DNA of 64,000 nucleotides from Streptococcus sanguinis SK1 = NCTC 7863 (GCF_000194945.1 NZ_GL878507.1:1193963-1257962), one strand, 5' to 3'; positions 9,497 to 19,777 are shown, numbered from the stretch's first letter. Numbers and translations are program-made. The notes: a model not told the origin generated them from the letters alone.

Positions 9497-9547
9497 AAAC
9501 GAACAAATTTATCAGCAAGAATCTGCTTCGATAAATCTGTTCGTTTC
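9497..9547 (-). terminator. Terminator after the DUF5105-like lipoprotein gene
   Basis: Inverted repeat AACGAACAgATTTATC / GATAAATtTGTTCGTT, about 16 bp with one mismatch, followed on the minus strand by TTTTACG. Confidence 0.7.
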
Positions 9548-9592
9548 TTTCTATTAATGACTCTTTATATGATTAAAGAATCATTTTTTCTT

Positions 9593-10756
9593 TTAATAAG
9601 AATTTCCACTAAATGCTCGAACAAGCGATTTGTAGCCAATACTATCAGACGTATCAACTACCCACTTGCCATTTTTCTTGACTAATTTAAGTTCATAGCC
9701 TTCATTTTCCATGTACTTACTTGTCACTAACGGAATGCTGTCAAATTGACTTGGGGCTTGTTCTAAGATGTATTTTTCAGCAGCAGAGTATGCATCATTA
9801 TAGTTAGAGTAATCAGCCTTATGTTCATCTGCAAATTTTGAAATTAGATCATAAGTTCGGATATTTTCCAAGCCAATTGTCTCAGGACGAACATAGACAA
9901 TTGCGCTTTCAGGGAAGAAACTCTTCACTTGATAGCTAATCTTAGCACGTTTTGCATTCGCCTTAGCATAGGCATCTACAAATGTACGTAACTCTGCTTC
10001 AGAAGGTTTGTAGTAAGTGAATTCTTCTCCAAATTGTGTTGTGAAAGCTTTTGTAAAATCACTCTTGGCCTTAGCTAAATCTCCACCTAGAACAAATTCA
10101 TCTCCCTTATCGGCATCTTTATTTTTCTTCTTATCATCTTTTTTATCTGCTAATGGGGTAAGGGTCGCAGAATTGGGGTTGTTGTTGCTAACATTTCCCG
10201 CATTAGCTGAGTCAGCTCCGTTTAAGAAAACTTGATCAACATATTGTTTAGCAAGGTCTTCAATTTTTTCAACATTATCAGGATATTTAGCAGCATCAAC
10301 TTTAATAGTGACATCTTCTTTTTCTTTCGCATCTATATCAGTATAGAGAGGAGAATAATGAAGTTCGTACTTTTCTTTCGAATCTACTTCAAAGACAACA
10401 TAGCCGCTGATACTCTTGTTTTTAGAAACTTGTTCAAATGACATTGTTTTAAATTTATCATTTGAATCATAAACATTAAGTGGCTTAATTTTTTCATCAT
10501 CAGAATTATATAGTGTAATATCTCCCTCAGAAAGGCGGAGTTTCTTATCACTCTTATTCTTAATTTCAACATTTAAAGCAAGATATTTTGAATCTGAAGA
10601 CTCATCATTTGGCAAGACATAAGTACCGCCTTTTATTTTAACATCTACATCGTTATTACCAGAAACTCCATTCTCACTTGCTTTTTTAGTAAAGCTACAA
10701 CCAGTAAGAAAAACAACCAAGACTGAAAGAAATAAATATCGAAAAACCTTTTGCAT
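9593..10756 (-). CDS. Surface lipoprotein, DUF4352-like plus DUF5105-like
   Basis: A 387-residue lipoprotein with signal peptide and lipobox LTGC (Cys20). Residues ~30-150 form an immunoglobulin-like domain with the DUF4352-type pattern (YLALNVEIKNKSDKKLRL). A linker rich in Asn and Lys (KKDDKKKNKDADKGD) follows. The C-terminal ~170 residues look like DUF5105, ending VDTSDSIGYKSLVRAFSGN. It is anchored outside the cell and its role is unknown. It is monocistronic, with its own terminator and a long ~150-base leader from a promoter at 10915-10943 that carries an inverted repeat. Confidence 0.8.
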   Translation of the reverse strand: MQKVFRYLFLSVLVVFLTGCSFTKKASENGVSGNNDVDVKIKGGTYVLPNDESSDSKYLALNVEIKNKSDKKLRLSEGDITLYNSDDEKIKPLNVYDSNDKFKTMSFEQVSKNKSISGYVVFEVDSKEKYELHYSPLYTDIDAKEKEDVTIKVDAAKYPDNVEKIEDLAKQYVDQVFLNGADSANAGNVSNNNPNSATLTPLADKKDDKKKNKDADKGDEFVLGGDLAKAKSDFTKAFTTQFGEEFTYYKPSEAELRTFVDAYAKANAKRAKISYQVKSFFPESAIVYVRPETIGLENIRTYDLISKFADEHKADYSNYNDAYSAAEKYILEQAPSQFDSIPLVTSKYMENEGYELKLVKKNGKWVVDTSDSIGYKSLVRAFSGNSY

Positions 10757-10914
10757 GATTTTCTCCTTTTTATAATATAAAATATAACATCAAAAAGAGC
10801 TACTAATTATATCTTATTTGTCTTGAAAAGATAACCATTAGTTACCAAAACTATAAAGATAGTCTGTTAAGAAAGTTAAGCATCTCTAATTAAAAACATT
10901 ATAATTTGAAATTT

Positions 10915-10967
10915 ATTTTACCATATTTGCCTATTAGTGTAAACCCTTTTTTTACACTTTGTTTACA
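10915..10967 (-). promoter_or_regulatory. Promoter with an overlapping inverted-repeat operator
   Basis: Minus strand TTTACA, 17 bases, TAAAAT (ATGGTAAAAT, extended). The -35 forms one arm of the 7-bp inverted repeat TGTAAAC...GTTTACA with a 16-base spacer, which looks like a repressor or activator site. Confidence 0.5.
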
Positions 10968-11023
10968 AAACACCAATACAAAAGATATATTTGTAACATC
11001 TCATTAATATTTTTTCTCAAACT

Positions 11024-11047
11024 AAAAAAGCCGATATAAACTCAGCT
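11024..11047 (-). terminator. Terminator after yebC
   Basis: Stem AGCTGA/TCGGCT with a 7-base loop and a run of six T on the minus strand, about 20 bases beyond the stop codon. Confidence 0.7.
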
Positions 11048-11066
11048 TCTTATAATTATACTGTAA

Positions 11067-11783
11067 TTAGAATCCATCTACATTCGTATAGATCTTTTGG
11101 ACATCTTCGTCGTCTTCTAAAACGCTATAAAGTTTTTCAAAGGTTTCGAGGTCCTCACCAGTCAACTCTACTTCAGACTGAGGAATCATTTCCAGCTCGG
11201 TTACTTGGAATTCTTGAATGCCAGATTCACGCAGAGCCACGATAGCCTTGTGAAGGTCAGTTGGCGCTGTATAGACAGTGATGCTTCCTTCTTCTGCTTC
11301 AACATCATCAACATCCACATCCGCTTCCAGCAGCTGTTCAAAGACGCTGTCGGCATCGTCACCCGCAAAGACAATCACGCCTTTATTATCAAAAAGATAA
11401 GATACAGAGCCGCTAGCTCCCATATTACCGCCATTTTTACCAAAAGCAGCACGAACATTGGCTGCAGTCCGATTGACATTTGAAGTCAGGGTATCGACAA
11501 TCAGCATAGAGCCGTTTGGCCCAAATCCTTCATAGCGGCCTTCGGTAAAGGTTTCGTCAGTGTTTCCTTTTGCTTTATCGATGGCCTTGTCAATGACATG
11601 CTTCGGCACCTGAGCCTGCTTAGCTCGGTCAATAACGAATTTCAAAGCTGTGTTAGACTCTGGATCTGGATCACCTTTTTTAGCTGCTACATAGATTTCC
11701 ACACCAAACTTAGCATATACTTTTGAGTTCGCGCCGTCTTTGGCCGTTTTCTTTGCCACAATATTGGCCCATTTACGTCCCAT
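11067..11783 (-). CDS. yebC: YebC/PmpR-family protein (TACO1-like)
   Basis: A 238-residue protein with the family opening [20 protein letters not shown] and the conserved GYGPNGS-like segment [19 protein letters not shown] near residues 85-103. The acidic C-terminus is typical. The family was annotated as transcription regulators, and newer work links members to translation of difficult (proline-rich) stretches by the ribosome. The gene stands alone with its own terminator. Confidence 0.93.
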   Translation of the reverse strand: MGRKWANIVAKKTAKDGANSKVYAKFGVEIYVAAKKGDPDPESNTALKFVIDRAKQAQVPKHVIDKAIDKAKGNTDETFTEGRYEGFGPNGSMLIVDTLTSNVNRTAANVRAAFGKNGGNMGASGSVSYLFDNKGVIVFAGDDADSVFEQLLEADVDVDDVEAEEGSITVYTAPTDLHKAIVALRESGIQEFQVTELEMIPQSEVELTGEDLETFEKLYSVLEDDEDVQKIYTNVDGF

Positions 11784-11951
11784 TGGAGATTCTCCTTTTG
11801 ATAAATTACATTTTTAATCTTTCTTATTATAACACAGGGAATCAGAAAAATCACTAAGAAAAAATGATTGTTCCTAGAAGATTCTGGTTGGTTTCTTCAA
11901 CTTCTACTAGGCTAAAATCGAGACAAAATTGATTTCTGTTTTCAATTCCAT

Positions 11952-11982
11952 AAAAAATCCAGTCGCTAAAAGAGCAACTGGA
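11952..11982 (-). terminator. Terminator after the two-helix membrane protein gene
   Basis: Minus strand TCCAGTtGCT / AGCgACTGGA with loop CTTTT-like bases and a run of six T. A second, imperfect GC-rich palindrome precedes it at about 11999-12035. Confidence 0.75.
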
Positions 11983-12051
11983 CGGTACATTCTATTTCCC
12001 GAAACCGGCAGGCCTGTCATAACGGTCCTTTACCGAAATCCATCAAAAATA

Positions 12052-12606
12052 TCACTGATAATTTTTCACAATAGGCAAATCCGGTTTGCACCTGCTTAAG
12101 CAGGCAAAAACATCCTCTATTCTGCCATCCAAAAATGTGACATCTACTCGGACGGACTTACCATGATAAGGCTTGACATATAGGTAGTCTCTCCGATAGT
12201 GCCTGACTCCCAGTCGAAAAGAAACCTGCCCGTCAGAAGTTCGGCCCCAAGCCGGCCGGTAAAAGACACTTTCCAGCTGATTCCAAGCAAAGCTATGCTC
12301 TTTCAAGAAAGCGCCTCGCACGGTCAAGCCCCACTCTGTTCCCGCAAGAACAAAGCAATTTTTACTCAGCTTACGTCCCGCATGAACTATTGCAAAGATT
12401 TCGACTACAGCAGTCATGAAAAAAGCAAGTATAAAAGGCAAACTGAACGAACGTATTCCTGATCCAGGCATGGCTTTATCAATTGAAAACAAGAGTAAGG
12501 AAGCTAAAGCGCCGAAAATGATGCCTAAGGCTAAAAAAACAGATGCTAAGATGACTATGGTCAAATAGAGTCCCCTACGATAGCGAAAAGCAAATAATAA
12601 AGGCAT
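12052..12606 (-). CDS. Hypothetical membrane protein with two N-terminal helices
   Basis: 184 residues. Two hydrophobic helices (about residues 13-42 and 53-75) are followed by a ~100-residue cytoplasmic domain of mostly beta strands ending in a Cys-containing helix (FACLSRCKPDLP). The topology resembles small YcxB-like or PH-like membrane proteins, but no signature is clear. The gene is followed by a terminator and sits about 40 bases downstream of a lipoprotein gene. Function unknown. Confidence 0.7.
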   Translation of the reverse strand: MPLLFAFRYRRGLYLTIVILASVFLALGIIFGALASLLLFSIDKAMPGSGIRSFSLPFILAFFMTAVVEIFAIVHAGRKLSKNCFVLAGTEWGLTVRGAFLKEHSFAWNQLESVFYRPAWGRTSDGQVSFRLGVRHYRRDYLYVKPYHGKSVRVDVTFLDGRIEDVFACLSRCKPDLPIVKNYQ

Positions 12607-12647
12607 GACTTTTCCTTTCTTTCTCAGCTAATCGTTTTGCTTATGCT

Positions 12648-13451
12648 TTACTGAGGCGCTTTAAACTCATCTTCCTCTACCTTATTCCAGTCAGAATATT
12701 GAGTATCTGTTTGAACATCCAAACTACCTTCTTCACCCTTATAAGATAGACCTAGCTTAAAGTCTTTTAAGAATAAGGTCTTTTTATCCAAGCGTACTTC
12801 TAACGTTTTATCCATATCAGCCTGAGTAACACCTGTCAGCTCTAGTTTGAATTCTTCACCAAAGAGCCCCAGCAAGTCAGCATTTTTACTGCTTAATTTA
12901 AAGACATATTCATCACCGCTTTCCTTTACAGTGACATCATCAGCCATTTGATAAAAGCCATCCATGAGTTTGAAATAATCGGGCTGAACATAATAATCTG
13001 CCCCGCTTCCCATTTCTTGCTTAGTCCATGTTCCATTTTTAGAAGAACGAGTATACAAAAGTTTATCCTCTCCACCTGGCATAATCGCTTCTTGATAACT
13101 CTCCTGACCGCTCTCTTTTCCATCTATTACTAAATGCCCCTTGGCCAGTTCATCCGTGCTTTTATCATAGAGAAGGTCTCCGCTCATCGTTTGAGTTTTA
13201 TTGGAACCATCTACAGTGATAGATAATTTCACCTTCATTTTCATTGAAGTTAGATCTTCATTCGCAGTTTCTGCTTTCTCCAAGAGTTCTTCAATATCGT
13301 CAGAAGAAGTATTCTTCTGGCTCTCACGGGAGCTATTCTCAGTCCCACCTTGATTCTTTTGAGAATGCTTCTGCCCAATCAAGCTACAAGCACCTAAACT
13401 AAGCGTCAGTAAAGCTGTAAGTGCCATAAAGGTAATCTTTTTGAATTTCAT
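12648..13451 (-). CDS. Lipoprotein, LppX/LolA-like (DUF6612-type)
   Basis: A 267-residue lipoprotein with signal peptide MKFKKITFMALTALLTLSLG and lipobox LGAC (Cys22), then a Ser/Asn/Gln-rich linker. The folded part starts LLEKAETANEDLTSMKMKVK and has the beta-sheet pattern of LolA/LppX-like half-barrels (DUF6612). It is probably exported and anchored to the membrane; ligand unknown. AAAGGAGG before the ATG at 13451 decides the start over the in-frame ATG at 13496. Confidence 0.82.
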   Translation of the reverse strand: MKFKKITFMALTALLTLSLGACSLIGQKHSQKNQGGTENSSRESQKNTSSDDIEELLEKAETANEDLTSMKMKVKLSITVDGSNKTQTMSGDLLYDKSTDELAKGHLVIDGKESGQESYQEAIMPGGEDKLLYTRSSKNGTWTKQEMGSGADYYVQPDYFKLMDGFYQMADDVTVKESGDEYVFKLSSKNADLLGLFGEEFKLELTGVTQADMDKTLEVRLDKKTLFLKDFKLGLSYKGEEGSLDVQTDTQYSDWNKVEEDEFKAPQ

Positions 13452-13656
13452 GAGTCTTCCTCCTTTGAGACATGGATAGGAAAGATAAGCATTCAATCAG
13501 CACAGCAATGTTTTATTGACCGAATGCTAGCTTTCATACCTACAGTCAAACCGCTAAAAAGCAAATCATGCTCCTTAGTGAAAACAAATTTATTTGTTTA
13601 TTATACCATTTTTTATTTACAGTCGCAAACAAAGCAAAAAGGCTGAACATTCAGCC

Positions 13657-14751
13657 TTACTTGTCTCTCATAATCGGAACCCGTCCAAAATTCTGTTCCC
13701 TAAGTGCAGAGTTGCCTAGTTGATAGACCTTATCAGCCTGCTGGGTTAGACCATCCCATGGCTCCTTGCCGATACGACTGACCAATTCAACATTTCCCTT
13801 AAACTTGGATAAATGCTGGCGCCCCTGCTCGGAAAAGCCTAAAATATGGATTCCTGATGGAACTTCTTCTCGTCTAGCTCCGACCAGAATATAGGTCAGT
13901 AGACGCCGAACCCGAGCCTTGGTATAGCGCTTGGTCGCCACCTGCTCAACCAACTCTTCTATAGTCTCACTGTTTTTCAAGGCCTCTCTAATCCTAACGG
14001 CCAACTCCTGGTTGACCTGATAAAAGTCCGTTAAATCCGGACAGGTCACTATCTGGTATCGAAGATAAGGAAAGAGGTCCGACCAGGTTACCTTGGGTGC
14101 CATTTCAAGCAATTGATGGGCTGGAGTGAATTTTTTGATAAAGTCTGGCTGATCCAACTTCTGACGAAGGGCAGTTGCGGAAGCAAATTCCTGATCAGCT
14201 GATAAGGAATGATAACCAGCGCCCTGACGTTGAATCGGGCACAGCTTTATAACCTTTCCCGCCACAGCCTTGGCATAGGCCAAGCCCAAGATATGGTTAG
14301 GCGTAGAGCCTGAGAAATTGAGCCCTGCAAACTCCTGCCACATGGCCTGAGTCTTCTGGGGATAGGATAGGGAATCAGGCAGGCTAGACAGGTAAGCTTC
14401 CATCTGCTCTGCCTTTTCGCCATAGACCCTCGAAATACTCTCATAGTCCAACACTTCCTCAGTTCCAAAAGTCAGCTGTTCGATACCTAGCCTCTCTAAG
14501 ATGTCTACTGCTCCCTTAGCGAAAAAGTCCGCCGCCTGGACACTGACCAAGAAAGGCAGCTCAAGGACCAGATCCGCTCCCGCTTCCAAAGCCATCTGTG
14601 CCCGAGTCCACTTGTCTACGATAGACGGCTCGCCTCGCTGAACAAAATTGCCACTCATAGCGATAATTTTCAGACCAGCAGCCTGCTCCAGCAGATATTT
14701 GTGCCCATTATGAAAAGGATTAAACTCTGCGATAATACCGGTAACTGTCAT
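13657..14751 (-). CDS. tmcAL: tRNA(Met) cytidine acetate ligase
   Basis: About 364 residues of the YlbM/UPF0348 family. The nucleotidyltransferase signature [20 protein letters not shown], with the HxGH-type HNGH, is at the N-terminus. The enzyme uses acetate and ATP to form N4-acetylcytidine at the wobble position of elongator tRNA-Met. The start at 14751, with GGAG seven bases upstream, is chosen. It begins one base after the stop of the methyltransferase gene, so the two are translationally coupled. It is the last gene of the yqeG-tmcAL operon. Confidence 0.93.
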   Translation of the reverse strand: MTVTGIIAEFNPFHNGHKYLLEQAAGLKIIAMSGNFVQRGEPSIVDKWTRAQMALEAGADLVLELPFLVSVQAADFFAKGAVDILERLGIEQLTFGTEEVLDYESISRVYGEKAEQMEAYLSSLPDSLSYPQKTQAMWQEFAGLNFSGSTPNHILGLAYAKAVAGKVIKLCPIQRQGAGYHSLSADQEFASATALRQKLDQPDFIKKFTPAHQLLEMAPKVTWSDLFPYLRYQIVTCPDLTDFYQVNQELAVRIREALKNSETIEELVEQVATKRYTKARVRRLLTYILVGARREEVPSGIHILGFSEQGRQHLSKFKGNVELVSRIGKEPWDGLTQQADKVYQLGNSALREQNFGRVPIMRDK

Positions 14752-14752
14752 C

Positions 14753-15487
14753 TCATTTCTCCGCCACAAAGAACCAGCGAGCGCTCTTGTCAGTCGGCTC
14801 CTTGTCCTCAAAGTCCGCATAAACCTTGACATTCTTAAAGCCAGCCTGCTCCAGCAAGATATCATAGGTCAAAATCTCATAGGTCCGCTCCTCATGCACC
14901 TCATCATGGCGCGTGAAACGCCCATCTTCGTCTTGGACAAAGAAGGTCAGCTCGTGCACGATGGAATGAGGCGGTTCGTCCGCATAGGAATCCCATACCA
15001 TGGCAAAGGTTTCAGCATTTTCGTGATAGGAATAGCTAGGAAAAACCTCATCAATCTGGTAAATTGAGTGCACATCAAAGATAAAACGACCGCCCTCATT
15101 TAGATGCTGGTAAACTTGAGTGAAGACCTGACCGACATCCACTTCGTCCTCCATATAGCAAATCGAGTCTGAATAGCAAGTCACCAAATCAAACTGACCG
15201 ATGCCACTCAAATCCAGCATATTGCCCTGGATAAAGGGAATGTCCAAACCGGCCTCTCTGCTGCGCTTCTCTGCCAAATCCAGCATTTCCTGACTCAAAT
15301 CCAACCCCGTTACCTCAAGACCCGCTTGCTTAAAACAAATGGACTGGATGCCCGTACCGCAGGCCAGCTCCAGCAGCTTTTTCTTATCCTTGGGAAAATG
15401 ACGCAGGCTGAAATCTGTCCACTTCTCATACAAAGAATCATCCATAATCGCATCGTAAACCGACGCGAAGGTTTCATAAGTTGCCAT
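14753..15487 (-). CDS. Class I SAM-dependent methyltransferase
   Basis: 244 residues with the Rossmann SAM-binding motif [12 protein letters not shown] (residues ~39-50), the acidic loop [18 protein letters not shown], and the post-motif [14 protein letters not shown]. In Firmicutes this gene regularly stands between rsfS and the YlbM/tmcAL gene. A ribosomal or tRNA substrate is plausible from the neighbourhood, but none can be assigned. Confidence 0.9.
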   Translation of the reverse strand: MATYETFASVYDAIMDDSLYEKWTDFSLRHFPKDKKKLLELACGTGIQSICFKQAGLEVTGLDLSQEMLDLAEKRSREAGLDIPFIQGNMLDLSGIGQFDLVTCYSDSICYMEDEVDVGQVFTQVYQHLNEGGRFIFDVHSIYQIDEVFPSYSYHENAETFAMVWDSYADEPPHSIVHELTFFVQDEDGRFTRHDEVHEERTYEILTYDILLEQAGFKNVKVYADFEDKEPTDKSARWFFVAEK

Positions 15488-15561
15488 ACTTTTCCTTTCA
15501 AAAATAGCCCAGCCAGCAGGCTGACTGAGCTAAATTCTGCTTTCTGCCCAAGGGCAAAAAA

Positions 15562-15927
15562 TCACTTGTTTTTTTCTTCCAATAAGGCTGCAACATCCAC
15601 ACCAGTTGCTTCGTGCCACAACTTTTCAAGATTGTAATGCGCCCGCATCTCCTCAGAAAAGACATGGACAACCACACCGCCCAAGTCTAAGAGCACCCAG
15701 CCGCCAGCTGCGTCTCCCTCAACATGACCAGCAGAAACACCCGCCGCCGCAGCTTTCTCACGGATATTTTCAGCGACTGCATCCAGCTGACGACTGTTCA
15801 TCGAGCTGACGATGACAAAGTAATCTGTCACAGTAGTCAGACCTTGCAAATCCAAAGCTACAATATCTTCTGCACGCTTTTCATCGGCCGCCTTCACGAC
15901 CAGTTCTAATAATTCTTGTTCTTTCAT
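15562..15927 (-). CDS. rsfS: Ribosome silencing factor RsfS
   Basis: 121 residues spanning the single RsfS/DUF143 domain, with [23 protein letters not shown] and the closing [22 protein letters not shown] typical of the family. RsfS binds L14 (uL14) of the large ribosomal subunit and blocks joining with the small subunit during starvation. It lies in the conserved nadD-yqeK-rsfS order, with an isochorismatase-fold gene inserted. Confidence 0.95.
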   Translation of the reverse strand: MKEQELLELVVKAADEKRAEDIVALDLQGLTTVTDYFVIVSSMNSRQLDAVAENIREKAAAAGVSAGHVEGDAAGGWVLLDLGGVVVHVFSEEMRAHYNLEKLWHEATGVDVAALLEEKNK

Positions 15928-15936
15928 AGTTCCTCT

Positions 15937-16440
15937 TTAATTAAAAATGTTTTTGTAGTCTAGAACATCCGCAAAACGTCCGTCCCAAATTTTTTGGTAA
16001 AAAGTATTTATTTTTTCTGCCGAAGCGTCTTCTCCATCAAAAGTTGTAAAAGCACCTTCTGGAATGACAAGTTTATAATCAAATTCAAATCCAACTTTAA
16101 CTGATGCATCTACACAATATTCCGTCTGCATTCCACATAAAACTAGACGACCAATATCTTCTTTATCCAAGTAATCCTTCAAATCTGTCTCTTTAAATAT
16201 ACTATTATACTTCTTCTGAAAGACTTTTTCGTCTGATTTTCGATTCAAGAGAGGAGACAACTGCCAATCTTCCAATGCATTGTATTCTGGATTTTCCACA
16301 TGCTGAATATAGATAATTTCGGCACCTTTACTCCTAGCCTGATGCTGCAGAAAGGAAATTTTATCCATCATTTTATCAGACTGAAAACCTGTCTCCACTA
16401 AGATATTTTGTACATCAATAATGATTAGAGCTGTTTTCAT
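15937..16440 (-). CDS. Isochorismatase-family cysteine hydrolase
   Basis: 167 residues. [15 protein letters not shown] carries the catalytic Asp, a Lys follows mid-protein, and [17 protein letters not shown] carries the nucleophilic Cys after the cis-peptide region. These residues make the Asp-Lys-Cys triad of the family. The ATG overlaps the stop of yqeK by four bases. The substrate is unknown. The neighbourhood with nadD would suit a nicotinamide-type amide, but a separate nicotinamidase is present at 28802-29359. Confidence 0.88.
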   Translation of the reverse strand: MKTALIIIDVQNILVETGFQSDKMMDKISFLQHQARSKGAEIIYIQHVENPEYNALEDWQLSPLLNRKSDEKVFQKKYNSIFKETDLKDYLDKEDIGRLVLCGMQTEYCVDASVKVGFEFDYKLVIPEGAFTTFDGEDASAEKINTFYQKIWDGRFADVLDYKNIFN

Positions 16441-17036
16441 TCTTCTATTTCCTTCAAATACCCTACAAAGGCATTGTAAGTCTCCAAGGTCTGCGGATAG
16501 ATGGGCATCCCCTTATGGGCTAGATGCTCCACCGTCCTTGCTGTTTCGTAGGCCACAGCTTGATTGAGTGACCGCTGAACCAGCTCTCTTGCCTTGTCCA
16601 CTCCCGGAAATTCCCGGTTGTGCTCAATGTAGTCGGCGACATAGACCACTTTGTCCAGCTCAGACATGGTGCCACTACCCACTGTATGAATCTCGATGGC
16701 TCGCAGTATCTCAGAATCTTCCACTCCTAGATCTTCCTGAATCTTGTAAATGCCCACCATCCCATGCCAGACATTATTGCCCCAGTTTTTCAGGTCAGGA
16801 TCAAGCTTGTATTTGTCAATCAAAGATAGGAAATCCTCATCCGAGACCTTTTTGGCATAATCGTGTAGAAGTCCTGCCAGACCTGCTTTTTCGACATCAA
16901 GACCGAAGCGCTCCGCTAATTCACGGGCAGCCTTTTCCACACCTAGACAATGCCGCAGGCGCTTCTCGGGTATGACTGTTTCCATCTTAGCTAGCAAGGC
17001 CTCACGACTCATACTGATATAACTTTCATAGGTCAT
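16437..17036 (-). CDS. yqeK: HD-domain hydrolase YqeK (Ap4A hydrolase)
   Basis: 199 residues with the HD metal-binding pattern: [17 protein letters not shown] (His-Asp), HGMVGIY and later [22 protein letters not shown]. Family members cleave Ap4A symmetrically to two ADP. The gene overlaps both neighbours by four bases (nadD upstream, isochorismatase downstream), so it is tightly coupled within the operon. Confidence 0.93.
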   Translation of the reverse strand: MTYESYISMSREALLAKMETVIPEKRLRHCLGVEKAARELAERFGLDVEKAGLAGLLHDYAKKVSDEDFLSLIDKYKLDPDLKNWGNNVWHGMVGIYKIQEDLGVEDSEILRAIEIHTVGSGTMSELDKVVYVADYIEHNREFPGVDKARELVQRSLNQAVAYETARTVEHLAHKGMPIYPQTLETYNAFVGYLKEIEE

Positions 17037-17665
17037 AGGTAAAGCCCTTCTTTCTCGATGTAGTCTAAGACTGGCTGAGGCAGCAGGAAATTAGGAGTCC
17101 GTCCCTGGGCCAGGAAATCCCGCACCATGCTGGAGGAAATATCCATAAGTGGGACATCCACCCAGATGACGGGGTAAGAAGTCCCCGCCTTGTAGCGCGG
17201 CCGCTGAACACCAACAAACTGAACCAGCTCAACCAGCTCATCAATCCGGTACCACTTGGGCAGGTAGTCAACCATATCCGCACCGATGATAAAGTAATAG
17301 TCCGTATCTGGATGTTGTTCTGTCAGGAGCTTCATAGTGTCGTAGGTATAGGAAATTCCCTTGCGCTCCAGCTCAATAGTTTCAATTCCTAGGCCTTCAA
17401 TCCCCTCAATAGCCAGCTCCAGCATTTTCAGCCGGTGTTTTTCATCGATAGTTTCTTTCTTGTCCACATGGGGTGGCTCGTACTCTGGCATGAGCAGGAC
17501 CTGATCTAAGCCCAACTGTTGCCGGACCTGATCCGCCACAACCAAATGTGCATTATGAACAGGGTTGAAATTTCCGCCTAAAATACCAATCTGCTTGCGT
17601 TTTTTATCTTTAACTTCTGGTTCTAATTCCACCTTGGTAAAGGGGGTAAGTAATTCAATAGCCAT
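17033..17665 (-). CDS. nadD: Nicotinate-nucleotide adenylyltransferase
   Basis: 210 residues. [20 protein letters not shown] holds the nucleotide-binding HxxH-type motif, and [20 protein letters not shown] gives the ISSTxIR-type ATP site near the C-terminus. It makes nicotinate adenine dinucleotide from NaMN and ATP in NAD synthesis. An N-terminal extension of about 22 residues before the catalytic core is common in streptococcal forms. Confidence 0.95.
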   Translation of the reverse strand: MAIELLTPFTKVELEPEVKDKKRKQIGILGGNFNPVHNAHLVVADQVRQQLGLDQVLLMPEYEPPHVDKKETIDEKHRLKMLELAIEGIEGLGIETIELERKGISYTYDTMKLLTEQHPDTDYYFIIGADMVDYLPKWYRIDELVELVQFVGVQRPRYKAGTSYPVIWVDVPLMDISSSMVRDFLAQGRTPNFLLPQPVLDYIEKEGLYL

Positions 17666-17693
17666 AGGATGACATCTCCACAGAAATTTGTTC

Positions 17694-18005
17694 TTAAATT
17701 TGCTTGACTTTGACAGAGAGTTTGCGATTTTCCTTTTTGCTGGACTGCTTGTAGAGGATTAAGATCCGGCCAATCTTCTGCACCGTATCCACTCCGATTT
17801 CCTCTTCCAGAATCTCAGCGACCTCATGGATATTCTCATCCGTATTTTGCAAGAGCGTGACCTTAATCAGCTCTCGTGCATCCAGTGCCTGACGGACGCT
17901 GGTTTTGATTTGGTCATTGAGTCCATTTTTCCCAATCTGAATGATAGGTTTGAGACTATGTGCCTGACTGTTGAGAAAGGCCCGTTGTTTTGATGTTAGT
18001 GTCAT
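17694..18005 (-). CDS. yhbY: YhbY-type CRM-domain RNA-binding protein
   Basis: 103 residues: one CRM domain with LTSKQRAFLNSQAHSLKPII and the GxxG loop IGKNGLNDQIK. YhbY associates with pre-50S particles. The basic tail SSKKENRKLSVKVKQ extends beyond the core. It lies between yqeH and nadD in the expected order. Confidence 0.93.
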   Translation of the reverse strand: MTLTSKQRAFLNSQAHSLKPIIQIGKNGLNDQIKTSVRQALDARELIKVTLLQNTDENIHEVAEILEEEIGVDTVQKIGRILILYKQSSKKENRKLSVKVKQI

Positions 18006-18111
18006 GTTCTTCTATAAGGCTTGAGACAGTTGGGACCTGCTTGTCTCCCCACTGCTCATGGCCTTTCCCTTTCTTATTAAAGGAGGTTTATTCCCCTTTG
18101 TTTCTTGAGTA

Positions 18112-19218
18112 TTATATAATAGCTTTCCGAGTGACAACCGCCACACCCTCTGGCGCCCAACCAGCTACTCGGGCAGGACCACTGACGCGAATCCAGCCCA
18201 AACCTGAGAAGACGATATCTGTCTTGTCCTTGATGGTAAATTCATGCTTGACCAAGGCTGGAAATTCTTCCTTTTCCTTGCCAACTGGCGGCACCAAGAG
18301 ACTGCCGACATGCTTGTCATAAAAATCACTAGCACCTTCTAACTTGGTCCGGTGGAGCTTGAGCTCATTGTCAAAATATGCTGTGAAGCCCTGCTTGTCG
18401 CCTGCCACAAAATCGAAACGGCCTAGGCCACCCAAAAAGAGGGTTTGATTTGGATTAAGCTGGTAGGTTTTGGGCTTGATTTCCTTTTTGGGACTGATGT
18501 ATTTGAGATTCTTAGCAGTAAGATAGTGAGCCATCTGATGACGATGGATAATGCCCGGCGTATCATAGATATGACTGCCATCCGCCAAAGGAATCTCGAT
18601 TTTATCCAGAGTTGTTCCCGGGAAGCGCGAAGTCGTAATAATATCCTTGTCGCCCGTGATTTCCTGAATAATGGCGTTAATCAAAGTGGACTTGCCCACA
18701 TTGGTCACGCCGACTACATAAACATCACGTCCCTTGCGGCAATATTCAATCTTGTCAATCAAGTCCTTGATAGCCTGCTTGTTCTGAGCAGAAGTCAATA
18801 CCACATCGACTGGACGCAGGCCTTCTTCGTGAGCCCGCTCCGTCAGCCACTGGGTCACCTTGCTATCCTTGACCGACTTAGGCAGAATGTCCTTTTTATT
18901 CCCAACCAAGAGAACATCGTTTCCAGCAACAAAGCGAGGCAGGCCAGGGATAACCGATCCATTAAAGTCAAAAATATCGACAACATTGACGACCAAAGCG
19001 TCGCTATCTCCAACCTCATGGAGAAGCCGCAGAAAGTCATCATCCGTCAGCTGGACATCGCTGATTTCATTATAATGGCGCAGGCGGAAACAACGCTGAC
19101 AATAGAGTTCACCTGTCTCCAAGCCTTTTTCTAGAGCTGACTGGGGCGTGTAGCCTAGCTTGCCCTTATCTTCTGTCTGAATAGTAGCTCCGCAGCCGAT
19201 ACAGAGAAGTTCTTCCAT
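18112..19218 (-). CDS. yqeH: Ribosome biogenesis GTPase YqeH
   Basis: 368 residues of a circularly permuted GTPase. An N-terminal zinc finger is seen (CIGCGATIQ and CQRCFRLRHYN), followed by G4 (NKKD), G5 (TSAQNK), G1 (GVTNVGKSTLIN) and G3 (DTPGI) in permuted order, then the C-terminal domain ending in AVVTRKAII. It acts in 30S subunit assembly. It starts two bases downstream of the yqeG stop. Confidence 0.95.
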   Translation of the reverse strand: MEELLCIGCGATIQTEDKGKLGYTPQSALEKGLETGELYCQRCFRLRHYNEISDVQLTDDDFLRLLHEVGDSDALVVNVVDIFDFNGSVIPGLPRFVAGNDVLLVGNKKDILPKSVKDSKVTQWLTERAHEEGLRPVDVVLTSAQNKQAIKDLIDKIEYCRKGRDVYVVGVTNVGKSTLINAIIQEITGDKDIITTSRFPGTTLDKIEIPLADGSHIYDTPGIIHRHQMAHYLTAKNLKYISPKKEIKPKTYQLNPNQTLFLGGLGRFDFVAGDKQGFTAYFDNELKLHRTKLEGASDFYDKHVGSLLVPPVGKEKEEFPALVKHEFTIKDKTDIVFSGLGWIRVSGPARVAGWAPEGVAVVTRKAII

Positions 19219-19220
19219 GC

Positions 19221-19748
19221 TTAAATTCCTTTTTTATATTGAATTGGACCGTATTTTTCAGTGATTTTCTTGAGCACACGGCGTTCACGCGCCCGATTGA
19301 TCTGGGTCTTGATAGAGTCGTGCTCGACCAGTGGCTTGACCAAAATCGAACGAATCCCAGCCCGATGTGCTGCCCGAATATCCGTCATGAGCTGGTCGCC
19401 CACCATGACTACTTCATTTTTTTCAAAATGAAAAAGCTTGAGCGCCCGGTCAATTCCCCAAGTGAAGGGTTTCATCGCCCAGTAGACATAGTCAATTTCA
19501 AACTTTTCAACAGCCCGCTTGACCCGTTTTTGGTTATTATTGGACACCACGATTATCCGAATGCCCGCGTCCCGCAAATCATGGAGCCACTTCTTCATCT
19601 CTGGAGTCCCGTCAGGATTATTCCAAGCAATCAGGGTATTATCCAAATCCACCAAAACCGCTTTGATCCCCTGTCTTTTCAAATTCTCTACTGTTAAATC
19701 GTAAACTGCCTCGACCGCAAAGTCCGGCATATAATCTTCAATCGCCAC
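19221..19748 (-). CDS. yqeG: YqeG-family HAD IIIA phosphatase
   Basis: 175 residues. HAD motifs: DLDNTLIAW (nucleophile Asp), VVSNNN and a Lys, and GDQLMTDIRAAHRAG (motif IV). The start is taken as the GTG at 19748 (protein opens MAIEDYMPDFAVEAVYDL) because GGAGAG lies just before it. The upstream TTG is part of that ribosome site. It is the first gene of the operon, with an extended -10 promoter upstream. The family includes phosphatidylglycerophosphate and phosphosugar phosphatases, so the precise substrate is open. Confidence 0.88.
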   Translation of the reverse strand: MAIEDYMPDFAVEAVYDLTVENLKRQGIKAVLVDLDNTLIAWNNPDGTPEMKKWLHDLRDAGIRIIVVSNNNQKRVKRAVEKFEIDYVYWAMKPFTWGIDRALKLFHFEKNEVVMVGDQLMTDIRAAHRAGIRSILVKPLVEHDSIKTQINRARERRVLKKITEKYGPIQYKKGI

Positions 19749-19777
19749 ATCTCTCTCCAAAAAATCGTATTCTCATT

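Larger units (their letters stand above)
10757..11066. other. Leader and promoter region of the lipoprotein gene
   Basis: 310 AT-rich bases. On the right is the yebC terminator (11024-11047). In the middle is a promoter reading left at 10915-10943, with an inverted repeat TGTAAAC/GTTTACA (10938-10967). The remainder is leader RNA with a second AT-rich TATATT box near the gene. No additional gene was seen. Confidence 0.55.
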
